A DNA stretch of 64,000 bases from Bradyrhizobium huanghuaihaiense (GTDB taxonomy: Bacteria; Pseudomonadota; Alphaproteobacteria; Rhizobiales; Xanthobacteraceae): positions 169,199 to 233,198 of the forward strand of contig NZ_VLLA01000013.1 of the NCBI RefSeq assembly GCF_007830635.1, in the 5' to 3' direction. This document shows positions 27,201 through 34,093 of the stretch, one piece after another. The notes beneath the pieces were generated by a model. The model worked only from the letters and a program-made list of their open reading frames with translations, searched no databases and had not been told where the DNA came from. Position numbers and translations under genes: made by a program. How positions within the stretch are numbered: the stretch's first letter is position 1; each line of letters begins with the position of its first letter.

Positions 27201-27747
27201 GTCGATCGTCGAACGGCTGGCGCGCGTGCTCAACCACAGCATCGCCATCGACTCCAATGTCGGCGGCGGCTCGGTCTTCTCGGTGACGGTGCCGACCGCG
27301 AAGGCGATCACCCTCACCGCCGCCGTCACCAGCGCCACGCCGCTGGCCCGCACGCCGATCGCAGGCGCGCTGATCGTCTGCATCGAGAACGATGCCGCGA
27401 TCCTCGACGGCATGCGCACGCTGCTGAAGGCCTGGGACGCCGAGGTGATCGCGGTCGCCGATCCCGAAGCCGCGATCGCCGCGATCGAGGCTGCCGGCAA
27501 GCGCGTCACCGGCCTGCTCGTCGACTATCACCTCGACCGCGGCAACGGCATCGCCGCGATCCGCGACATCCGCCGCCGCTTCGGCGACACTATTCCAGCG
27601 ATCCTGATCACCGCCGACCGCAGCCCCGCCGTGCAACAGGCCGCGCGCGAGGAAAAGATCGCGGTGCTCAACAAGCCGGTGAAGCCGGCCTCGCTCCGCG
27701 CCCTGCTCGGCCAGTGGCGCACGCAGCAGATGGTGGCGGCGGAGTAA
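24238..27747 (+). CDS. SSS-type hybrid sensor histidine kinase (CrbS/MxtR-like)
   Basis: A 1169-residue protein. Residues 1 to about 490 form a sodium/solute-symporter-like domain with roughly 13 membrane segments. A PAS domain follows near 640-760 (LNHVRQGIAVFDADLQL), then a coiled coil, a HisKA domain with phospho-acceptor ASHDILQPLNAARLY near 808, a HATPase domain (NLISNAIKYT, GLGLGLSIVERLA), and a C-terminal receiver with its Asp in LLVDYHLDRGNG. This order is that of CrbS/MxtR kinases, which control acetate and related carbon use. A NarL-type regulator of the matching CrbR/ErdR type lies at 33119, so the two may form one pathway. Confidence 0.85.
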   Translation: MLHDWGVIAAAFGYIGFLFLVASHGDRRSQAKAGRASGLIYPLSLAIYCTSWTFFGSVGFATRTSTDFLAIYVGPILMIGIGTGVLRRVIQLAKAHNITSIADFIGARYGKSQAVAATVALIAIIGSVPYIALQLKAVASSLETILSEDQAFSHIPILGDMALMVTLAMAAFAVLFGTRQTDATEHQHGLMLAVATESIVKLVAFLAAGIFVTFWMFSPHELIERAMRTPEAVRAINYSPSIGNFLTMTLLSLCAVMLLPRQFHVSVVENSSDAEVGRARWLFPLYLVAINLFVIPIALAGLVTFPFGAADPDMYVLALPMEGGADLLSVAIFVGGLSAATAMVIVECVALSIMVSNDLVVPLVLQRRPEGRTGGADFSDFLLRSRRLAIFAIMVMAYFYYRALGNTQLVAIGLLSFAAIAQLAPSFFGGLLWRRATARGAIGGMLVGFAVWLYTLFIPSFMDSSTTGILLLQHGPLGIEALRPQALFGADLPPLMHGVIWSLSLNILTYVLLSLARRPSSIELVQADLFVPNTLAPIAPNFRRWRTTVTVQDIQTTVAQYLGPDRARHSFEAFSARRNVRLEPGAPADFELLQHAEHLIASSIGAASSRLVMSLLLRKRTVSAKAALKLLDDSHAALHFNREILQTALNHVRQGIAVFDADLQLICSNRQFGDLLNVPPHFIQFGTPLREILEFMGVSDPDNEADREAMIEQRLVAYTTDSEPYLERLPERHMVIEVLTNRMPGGGFVITFTDVTPTFEAAEALERANATLEKRVRDRTEELTRLNSELALAKSTAEDASISKTRFLAAASHDILQPLNAARLYVTSLVERQHNGEETRLVENIDESLQAIEEILGALLDISRLDAGAMATSISSFKMADLMRSLEIEFAPIARAKGLDLAFVPCSLPVQSDRLLLRRLLQNLISNAIKYTPRGRVLVGCRRQGASLKICVYDTGVGIPPVKRGEIFKEFHRLEQGARIARGLGLGLSIVERLARVLNHSIAIDSNVGGGSVFSVTVPTAKAITLTAAVTSATPLARTPIAGALIVCIENDAAILDGMRTLLKAWDAEVIAVADPEAAIAAIEAAGKRVTGLLVDYHLDRGNGIAAIRDIRRRFGDTIPAILITADRSPAVQQAAREEKIAVLNKPVKPASLRALLGQWRTQQMVAAE

Positions 27748-27771
27748 GACAGTGCTGCGCGCCTTCACGTC

Positions 27772-28335
27772 TCACGGCGCGAGCCGCGTGAAGACGTAGT
27801 CGCGGCTCTTGGCGCGGGCTTCGTGACAGGCGAAGCAGGTGCGGTGCTGGGCTTCGTCGACCGGCTTGCCGTCGATGAAGCGGCCAAAACCCCAGCCGCC
27901 GGTCGAGGCGTATTTCTTGGAATCCTTGACCATCACCTGGACCGTGGTCGCGGCGCCGGGAATCGTCGCGGATGCGAATTCCGGTGACTGTTTCCGCTTC
28001 CAGGCGCGCTTGACCAGAATCGTGCCGTCCGGGAACGGCAGCTTTCCGGCCTGATAGGCGTCGATGGCCGTCTGGTTGCCGACAACGGCGCGAAGCTCGT
28101 CGAGCGGCGCCGCCTCCTCGGCCGGCGCGATCAGCTCCCACTGCTTGTAGCCCTGTGGAATCGTGACGCCGAAGATCGGCGAGGCGTCTGCCGTGTTGCC
28201 TCGTGCCGGTCCTTCGGCAAGAGCGATTGAGACCAGATAGGGCATAGAGGTCAGGAGAACGACGAGAAGCAATACAGCCAGCGTGATAGCCGTCGCATAG
28301 GTACGCTTTTTCTTTTCAGATTCGATAGATGTCAT
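27772..28335 (-). CDS. Cytochrome P460-family protein, membrane-anchored
   Basis: A 187-residue protein with an N-terminal membrane anchor (about residues 13-38, LAVLLLVVLLTSMPYL). The periplasmic domain contains TIPQGYKQWELIAP, FPDGTILVKRAWKRK and a C-terminal haem-binding CFACH. These are P460-family features: a small c-type cytochrome that in nitrifiers oxidises hydroxylamine, with broader unknown roles elsewhere. Whether the P460-specific Lys-haem cross-link exists cannot be judged. It is the distal gene of a same-strand set with the alpha/beta hydrolase and Ohr genes. Confidence 0.8.
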   Translation of the reverse strand: MTSIESEKKKRTYATAITLAVLLLVVLLTSMPYLVSIALAEGPARGNTADASPIFGVTIPQGYKQWELIAPAEEAAPLDELRAVVGNQTAIDAYQAGKLPFPDGTILVKRAWKRKQSPEFASATIPGAATTVQVMVKDSKKYASTGGWGFGRFIDGKPVDEAQHRTCFACHEARAKSRDYVFTRLAP

Positions 28336-28407
28336 GACGTTTCTTCAAGCTGGGCTCGCGACACATCCTCGGTCCAGCTGCGCTGGACCGAGAAACTGAC
28401 AAAATCC

Positions 28408-29436
28408 TCAGGCGCCGTCGGCGTCGATGACGGCCTTGGCAAAGGCCTGCGGTGCCTCCTGCGGAAGATTGTGACCGATGCCGCCGGTGATCAGGCGAAA
28501 GTCGTACCGGCCGGAGAATTTCTTGGCATAGGCGCTCGGATCAGGATGCGGCGCGCCGTTGGCGTCGCCTTCCATCGTGATCGTCGGCACGGCGATGACG
28601 GGAGCTGCCGCGAGCTTCTTTTCGAGCTCCTCATACTTCGCCTCGCCCTGGGCAAGCCCAAGCCGCCAGCGGTAATTGTGGATCGTGATCGCGACATGAT
28701 CCTTGTTGTCCAGCGCCGCCGCGCTGCGATTGAAGGTGGCGTCGTCGAACTTCCATTGCGGCGAGGCCAGCTTCCAGATCAGCTTTGCGAAATCGTGCGT
28801 GTACTTCTCGTAGCCGGCGCGGCCGCGCTCGGTCGCGAAATAGAACTGGTACCACCATTGCAGCTCGGCCGATGGCGGCAGCGGGGCGGCGCCGGCGGCC
28901 GGGCTGGAGATCAGATAGCCGCTGACCGACACCAGCGCGCGGCAGCGATCCGGCCACAGTGCGGCGATGATGTCGGCGGTGCGCGCGCCCCAGTCGAAGC
29001 CGGCAACGACTGCCTTCTTGATCTCGAGCTTGTCCATCAGCGCGATGATGTCGGCGGCCATCGCGGCCGGCTCGCCATTGCGCGGCGTTTCGCTGGAGAG
29101 GAACTGCGTCGTGCCGTAGCCGCGCAAATACGGGATGATCACGCGATAGCCGGCCTTCGCCAGGATCGGCGCGACATCGACGAAGGCGTGGATGTCGTAG
29201 GGCCAGCCGTGCAGCAGGATCGCCACCGGACCGTTCGATGGACCTGCCTCGGCATAGCCGACATTGAGGACACCGGCCTCGATCTGCTTGATCGGGCCGA
29301 AGGACGCATTCGATGCGGCGACGCGCGGCGCTTCCGTTTCGGCGCGGGCAAGGTCGAGAACGCCGAGACCGACGGCGACGCTTCCCGCGGCGACGCCAAG
29401 AAACTTGCGGCGGTGCTGGTCGATGAGCTGCTTCAT
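28408..29436 (-). CDS. Tat-exported alpha/beta hydrolase (epoxide hydrolase-like)
   Basis: A 342-residue protein with a twin-arginine leader (HRRKFLGVAAGSVAVGLGV) that implies export in folded form. The hydrolase core shows the oxyanion-loop HGWP, the nucleophile elbow GFDWGAR with Asp as nucleophile, and a C-terminal GGIGHNLPQEAP carrying the catalytic His. An Asp nucleophile points to the epoxide hydrolase/haloalkane dehalogenase branch rather than esterases. It sits between the Ohr and P460 genes on the same strand. Periplasmic localisation plus those neighbours hints at oxidised-lipid or xenobiotic detoxification, which is inference. Confidence 0.85.
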   Translation of the reverse strand: MKQLIDQHRRKFLGVAAGSVAVGLGVLDLARAETEAPRVAASNASFGPIKQIEAGVLNVGYAEAGPSNGPVAILLHGWPYDIHAFVDVAPILAKAGYRVIIPYLRGYGTTQFLSSETPRNGEPAAMAADIIALMDKLEIKKAVVAGFDWGARTADIIAALWPDRCRALVSVSGYLISSPAAGAAPLPPSAELQWWYQFYFATERGRAGYEKYTHDFAKLIWKLASPQWKFDDATFNRSAAALDNKDHVAITIHNYRWRLGLAQGEAKYEELEKKLAAAPVIAVPTITMEGDANGAPHPDPSAYAKKFSGRYDFRLITGGIGHNLPQEAPQAFAKAVIDADGA

Positions 29437-29472
29437 GATGTTGCTACCTCGTTGATGATTGGTGATGGTGCG

Positions 29473-29892
29473 TCAGATCAGTGCGACCGCGACGTCGATG
29501 TTGCCGCGGACGGCCTTGGAGTAAGGGCAGGTCTCGTGCGCCTCATCGACGATGTCGCGCGCAACCTCGCGATCGAGGCCCGGCAAGCTGACATTGAGGC
29601 GCGCCCGCAGGGCGTAAGTGCCCTCATCGAGAAGAAGATCGATTTCCGCATCGATCGCGCTTTTTCTCGGAAGCGCGATTTTTCGCTTGCGCGCGGCGAT
29701 CTCCATCGCGCCTTCGAAGCATGCCGACCAGCCGGCCGCGAACAATTGCTCGGGATTGGTGCCGATGCCGGCGTTGCCCGGCGGTGACAATTTGACATCC
29801 AGGCGGCCATCGGAGCTGCGGGACATGCCGTCCTGCCGCCCGCCGCTGGTGCGGGTCCTGGCCGTGTAGAGCAGCTTTGCCGCTTGCGTCAT
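29473..29892 (-). CDS. ohr: Organic hydroperoxide resistance protein
   Basis: A 139-residue OsmC/Ohr-fold thiol peroxidase, start ATG 29892. Both catalytic cysteines are present, in FAAGWSACFEGAM and ETCPYSKAVRGNIDV; the CPYS and RGNIDV wording indicates Ohr rather than OsmC. It reduces organic hydroperoxides through a dithiol mechanism with lipoylated partners. The usual MarR-type OhrR repressor is not adjacent; instead the gene is divergent from a large winged-helix ATPase regulator at 30089. It leads the same-strand set with the hydrolase and P460 genes. Confidence 0.9.
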   Translation of the reverse strand: MTQAAKLLYTARTRTSGGRQDGMSRSSDGRLDVKLSPPGNAGIGTNPEQLFAAGWSACFEGAMEIAARKRKIALPRKSAIDAEIDLLLDEGTYALRARLNVSLPGLDREVARDIVDEAHETCPYSKAVRGNIDVAVALI

Positions 29893-29954
29893 GAAAGTCT
29901 CCTTGCCGTCGCGCAACTGACTATCAGCCGCCTCGGCAGGACACCCGTTGGGAC

Positions 29955-29971
29955 TTGTGAGAAGTTGTGAG
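29955..29971. promoter_or_regulatory. 10-bp-period direct repeat between ohr and its divergent regulator
   Basis: TTGTGAG occurs at 29955-29961 and again at 29965-29971, a ten-base period typical of OmpR/PhoB winged-helix targets. It lies in the 196-bp divergent spacer, so it could serve either gene. Weak evidence because the unit is short. Confidence 0.35.
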
Positions 29972-30088
29972 GCCGGCAGGGAACCCGATCAGGAGGCCTG
30001 CAAACGCGGTCTTATGCCGATGCAAGGCCGGTCTTGCGGGATCGGCGCCCGCTGGTTATCCGGTTCACCAAATGAGCAAGATTTCGCG

Positions 30089-32977
30089 ATGACTGATCCG
30101 GCCGCGCCCGCGGCAACAACACTGTCGTTCGGGCCATTCACCGTGAGGCCACATGAAAGGCTCGTGATGCGCGACGGCGTCGCGCTGCCGATGGGCGCCA
30201 AGAGCTTCGATACGCTGATCGCACTGATGTCGCGGCCGAACGAGGCCATCAGCAAGTGGGACCTGATGGCGCGGGTCTGGCCCGGCATGGCCGTCGAGGA
30301 GGCGAACTTACGCTTTCACATCGCGGCGCTTCGCAAGGCCCTCGGCGACGGCAAGGACGGCGCCCGCTACATCACCACGCTCTCGGGCCGCGGCTATCGC
30401 TTCGTGGCGCCGATCTCGCAGACGCCGATCTCGCAAACGGAGATTGCGGCGAAGCCACGCCCCGCACCGCGGATGGAGCTGCCGCCGGTGAAGCTGCCGA
30501 ACCGGCTGCAACGCATGGTCGGACGCGACGACGCCGTCGCCGCCATCTCGGACAAGCTCATCACCGCTCGCTTCGTCACGATCGCCGGCCCGGGCGGCGT
30601 CGGCAAGACGGCGGTTGCCGTGGCGATCGCTCACGACCTGCTAGAAAATTTCTCCGACGCCGCACACTTCGTCGATCTTGCTGCTCTGAGCGATCCCGAT
30701 CTCGTGATCACGTCGATCCTGCTGATGCTGGGCCTGCCGGCCGAGACGGATGATCCCCTGCCCGCGCTGCTCGCGCATCTGCGCGACAAACGGATGCTGC
30801 TGATCCTGGACAATTGCGAGCACGTCATTGCCACGGCGGCGCCACTCGCGGCGGAGATCTTCCACGCCGCGCCGCATGTCCATATCCTCGCAACCAGCCG
30901 TGAAGCCCTGCGTGTCGAGGGCGAGCAGGTCTATCGATTGGCGCCGCTCGCCGTTCCGCCGGACAGTGCCGGACTGACTGCGGCGGCCGCGCAGACCTAT
31001 CCGGCGCTTCAGCTTTTCCTCGAACGGGCCACCGCCGGCGGCGCGCAGATCGCGCTCGACGACGGCAATGCCGCGATCGTCGCCGGCATCTGCCGCAAGC
31101 TCGACGGCATGGCCCTGGCGATCGAGCTCGCTGCAGGACGGGTCGAGGCCTACGGCCTGGAGCAGACGGCGGCGCTCCTCGACGAGCGCCTCAATCTGCT
31201 CTGGCAGGGTCAGCGCACCGCGCCGCCACGGCAGAAGACCTTGCAGGCGACGCTGGACTGGAGCTACGGGCTGCTGTCCGACACCGAGCGCCTCGTACTG
31301 CGCAGGCTCGCGGTCTTCGCCGGCCATTTCACCCTCGACGCCGCGCTCGAGGTCGTGCCGGACGCGCATGTCGACCGCGCCCGGCTGTTCGATGCCATCG
31401 ACAGCCTCGTCGCCAAGTCGATGGTCGCACCGCGACCGATCGGCGCCATGATGCGTTACCGTCTGCTCGACACGACGCGCGCCTATCTGTTCGAGGTCGA
31501 GCCTGATGACGCGGCACTCTCGGCGCGCCACGCGATCTACTACCGGCGTTGGCTGGAGCAGGCCGGCACGACATGGGCGACGGTGCCGAGCGCCGACGAA
31601 CGGGCCATCCATTTCTCCGCGCTTCACAATGTGCGCGCCGCTCTGAGCTGGTGTTTTGGCGCGAATGGCGATGCGAACATCGGTATAGCGCTGGCTGCCG
31701 CTGCAGCTCCGATCTTCCTCGCGATGTCACTGCTGATCGAATGCCGGCGCTGGTCGGAACGGGCGCTGCTGGCGATCGATCCGACCTCGCGTGGCAGCGC
31801 CGAGGAAATGCACATCCAGGCCGCCCTCGGCCTGACCTTGATGTTCACGCGCGGCGGCAGCGAGGCGGCGCTGGCCGCGCTGCGCAGAAGCCTTGCGATC
31901 GCACAGGCGCGTGGCGACGCGCCGAACCAGCTTCAGCTGCTCGGCCGGATGCACATTTTCCACGAGCGGATGGGACAGTTCGACGCCGCGCTTGGTTATG
32001 CGCGGCAGAGCCTCACCGTCGCCGAGACGCTGGGCGATGCCGCATCCATCGCCCTCGCCCATTCACTCCTCGGTGTCTCCTTGCATCTGGCCGGCGAGCA
32101 CCGCGATGCGCTGAAGATGCTGCAGGCTGCCTGGCAGGGGCCGGGCACGGAGCGGATCAGCACGGTCCACGGCTTCGATCACCGCAACCGCGCCGGCATC
32201 TCGCTGGCTCGGGAGCTGTGGTTGCAGGGCCGGCCCGCGGATGCGCGGATGTTGGCGCGGCAGACGGTCACCGAGGCCGCGCAGATGGACCATCCGATCA
32301 CGCTTTGCATCGCGCTGATCTGGGCGGTCTCGATCGATCTCTGGAGCGGAGAGCTCGACGATGCCGACGAGAACATCGACCGCTTCATCGCGCATGCCGA
32401 GGCGCGCTCGATGGGGCCTTATCTCGCGGTCGGCCGCGGCGTCAAAGGCGAGCTGGCGATCCGGCGCGGCGACGCCGCCAGCGGCGTCGAGACGATAAAC
32501 GCCTGCCTGCGCGAGCTCCACGATGCCGGTTACGAGCTGCTCACCACGACGTTCAACATCGCGCTGGTGCAAGGCTTGTTGGCACTCGGTCAGGCCGAGC
32601 AAAGCGCGCTGCTGATCGACGACGCGATCCGGCTCGTCGAGCAAAGCGGCGATCATCTCTACATGCCCGAGCTGCTGCGGATGAAGGCCAAGGTCTTGCT
32701 GTCGCTCCCGGCGCCTAAGGCTGAGCAAGCAGAAGCCCACTTCATGCAGTCATTGGATTTGAGCCGCCGCAAGAGCGCAAGAGCCTGGGAACTGCGGGCA
32801 GCAATCGATCTCGCCGAATTCCTCGCGGCGCGCGACCGGCGCGAGGAAGCGACGCGATTGCTTCAAGCGGCTCTTGAGGGCTTTGCGGAAGGTTCCGATG
32901 CGGCGGATATCAGGACCGCCAATGGGCTACTCCCGACATTGTCACCAATTGCGCCGCATCAAGCTCCGTCATCCTGA
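30089..32977 (+). CDS. Winged-helix / NB-ARC-like ATPase / TPR regulator
   Basis: A 962-residue regulator starting at ATG 30089; residues translated further upstream are not conserved-looking. Residues 1-110 are an OmpR-type winged helix (SGRGYRFVAPI). An ATPase domain follows with Walker A GPGGVGKTAVAV near 167, Walker B LLILDNCEH near 237, and TSREALR, as in STAND/AfsR-like regulators. The C-terminal half is TPR-like helical repeat. Such proteins act as signal-dependent switches, binding ATP to oligomerise. It is divergent from ohr, and its targets are probably the ohr-hydrolase-P460 set. Confidence 0.85.
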   Translation: MTDPAAPAATTLSFGPFTVRPHERLVMRDGVALPMGAKSFDTLIALMSRPNEAISKWDLMARVWPGMAVEEANLRFHIAALRKALGDGKDGARYITTLSGRGYRFVAPISQTPISQTEIAAKPRPAPRMELPPVKLPNRLQRMVGRDDAVAAISDKLITARFVTIAGPGGVGKTAVAVAIAHDLLENFSDAAHFVDLAALSDPDLVITSILLMLGLPAETDDPLPALLAHLRDKRMLLILDNCEHVIATAAPLAAEIFHAAPHVHILATSREALRVEGEQVYRLAPLAVPPDSAGLTAAAAQTYPALQLFLERATAGGAQIALDDGNAAIVAGICRKLDGMALAIELAAGRVEAYGLEQTAALLDERLNLLWQGQRTAPPRQKTLQATLDWSYGLLSDTERLVLRRLAVFAGHFTLDAALEVVPDAHVDRARLFDAIDSLVAKSMVAPRPIGAMMRYRLLDTTRAYLFEVEPDDAALSARHAIYYRRWLEQAGTTWATVPSADERAIHFSALHNVRAALSWCFGANGDANIGIALAAAAAPIFLAMSLLIECRRWSERALLAIDPTSRGSAEEMHIQAALGLTLMFTRGGSEAALAALRRSLAIAQARGDAPNQLQLLGRMHIFHERMGQFDAALGYARQSLTVAETLGDAASIALAHSLLGVSLHLAGEHRDALKMLQAAWQGPGTERISTVHGFDHRNRAGISLARELWLQGRPADARMLARQTVTEAAQMDHPITLCIALIWAVSIDLWSGELDDADENIDRFIAHAEARSMGPYLAVGRGVKGELAIRRGDAASGVETINACLRELHDAGYELLTTTFNIALVQGLLALGQAEQSALLIDDAIRLVEQSGDHLYMPELLRMKAKVLLSLPAPKAEQAEAHFMQSLDLSRRKSARAWELRAAIDLAEFLAARDRREEATRLLQAALEGFAEGSDAADIRTANGLLPTLSPIAPHQAPSS

Positions 32978-33097
32978 GGTGCGAGGCATGGGACGCAACG
33001 CGTCCCATGAGGAGCCTCGAAGGATGGACGGCCAAGATGGCAGCCGGGCCGTTCATCCTTCGAGGCCTCCGCTGCGCTCCGGCGCCTCAGGATGACG
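32968..33097. repeat. REP-type inverted repeat, family H
   Basis: The ends GTCATCCTGAGGTGCGAGG and CGCCTCAGGATGAC are inverted, with an inner CCTCGAAGGATG / CATCCTTCGAGG pair and a GGGACGC-AAC-GCGTCCC hairpin. It fills the gap between converging genes. Confidence 0.85.
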
Positions 33098-33118
33098 GGT
33101 CTGTTGACGACAGGAGAG

Positions 33119-33790
33119 TCACCCCGTCGGCGTGCCCTGCTTCCACTGGCCGCCGGCGATCTTCGCGGCGGCGATCACGGCCTGGGTGCGGCTCTCGACA
33201 CCGAGCTTTTGCAGGATCGCCGAGACATGCGCCTTGATGGTGGCTTCGGAGACGCCGAGCTCGTAGGCGATCTGCTTGTTGAGGAGGCCCTCGGACAGCA
33301 TCATCAGGACCCGGACCTGCTGCGGGGTCAGCGTCACCAGGCGGTCGCGCAGGCGCGTCATGTCAGGATCGGCGGCGGCGGACAGGTCGGTGTCGGCGGG
33401 AACCCAGACGTCGCCTTCCATCACCTTGAGAATGGCGTCGCGCAGCGTCTCGACGCCGAACCGCTTGGGGATGAACCCGGAGGCGCCGAAATCGAGCGAG
33501 CGGCGGATCGTGGCGCTGTCGTCAGAGGCCGAGACGATCACCACCGGGACGGCCGGATATTGCGCGCGCAGATAAATCAGACCGGAGAAGCCTGAGATCC
33601 CGGGCATCGAGAGGTCGAGCAGGATCAGGTCGACGTCGGAGGTCTGTTCCAGGAGCTTGGTCAGATCCTCGAACGATCCGGCCTCGTCGATCCTGGCCGA
33701 GGTCAGGACGCTCGCCACAGCCTGCCGGAGCGCATCACGGAACAGGGGGTGATCATCGGCAATGACGAGATGGGTCGAGGGAGCGTTCAT
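33119..33790 (-). CDS. NarL/LuxR-family response regulator (CrbR/ErdR-like)
   Basis: A 223-residue regulator. Residues about 6-125 are a receiver domain with phospho-acceptor Asp in LILLDLSMPG. Residues about 150-215 are a LuxR-type helix-turn-helix (LTPQQVRVLMMLSEGLLNKQIAYELGVSEATIKAHVSAI). The GLLNKQIAYELGVSEATIKAHV wording is that of CrbR/ErdR/AgmR regulators, whose cognate kinase is an SSS-type hybrid like the one at 24238. It is divergent from the MHS transporter gene at 34094 with 303 bp between. A role in organic-acid or acetate use is inference from family pairing. Confidence 0.85.
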   Translation of the reverse strand: MNAPSTHLVIADDHPLFRDALRQAVASVLTSARIDEAGSFEDLTKLLEQTSDVDLILLDLSMPGISGFSGLIYLRAQYPAVPVVIVSASDDSATIRRSLDFGASGFIPKRFGVETLRDAILKVMEGDVWVPADTDLSAAADPDMTRLRDRLVTLTPQQVRVLMMLSEGLLNKQIAYELGVSEATIKAHVSAILQKLGVESRTQAVIAAAKIAGGQWKQGTPTG

Positions 33791-33884
33791 CGTTCTCTTG
33801 CTGTCGTTCGCAACCGGCCGGCGAGTCGCTGCCGCGGCAGGTCAATTCTTCCCTGCCCGGCCGTGGCATGCAAGTGCACATTAT

Positions 33885-33901
33885 CCCTTTGCTGCAAAGG
33901 G
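33885..33901. promoter_or_regulatory. Perfect 8-N-8 dyad in the response regulator/transporter spacer
   Basis: CCCTTTGCTGCAAAGGG is an eight-base perfect inverted repeat around one base, sited in the 303-bp divergent spacer (33791-34093). It is a candidate operator or activator site for the NarL-type regulator; the rest of the spacer holds no gene I can recognise. Confidence 0.45.
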
Positions 33902-34093
33902 GTTAATCCGCAAGCCTTCGCGGCGCGCACCGGCGCCCGATACCGGGCAGTCAGGTGCGCGTCAGTGCGCAAGGCCGAAAGTCGTATTGGGGCGGGTTTC
34001 ACGCCGATGTTACCTTGCGGGCAAGACCTGGGTCGATCCGGCATGTCCGGACGCCCGGGGCGCGAGGAAACGCATTTCGGGGAGCGACTCAAT

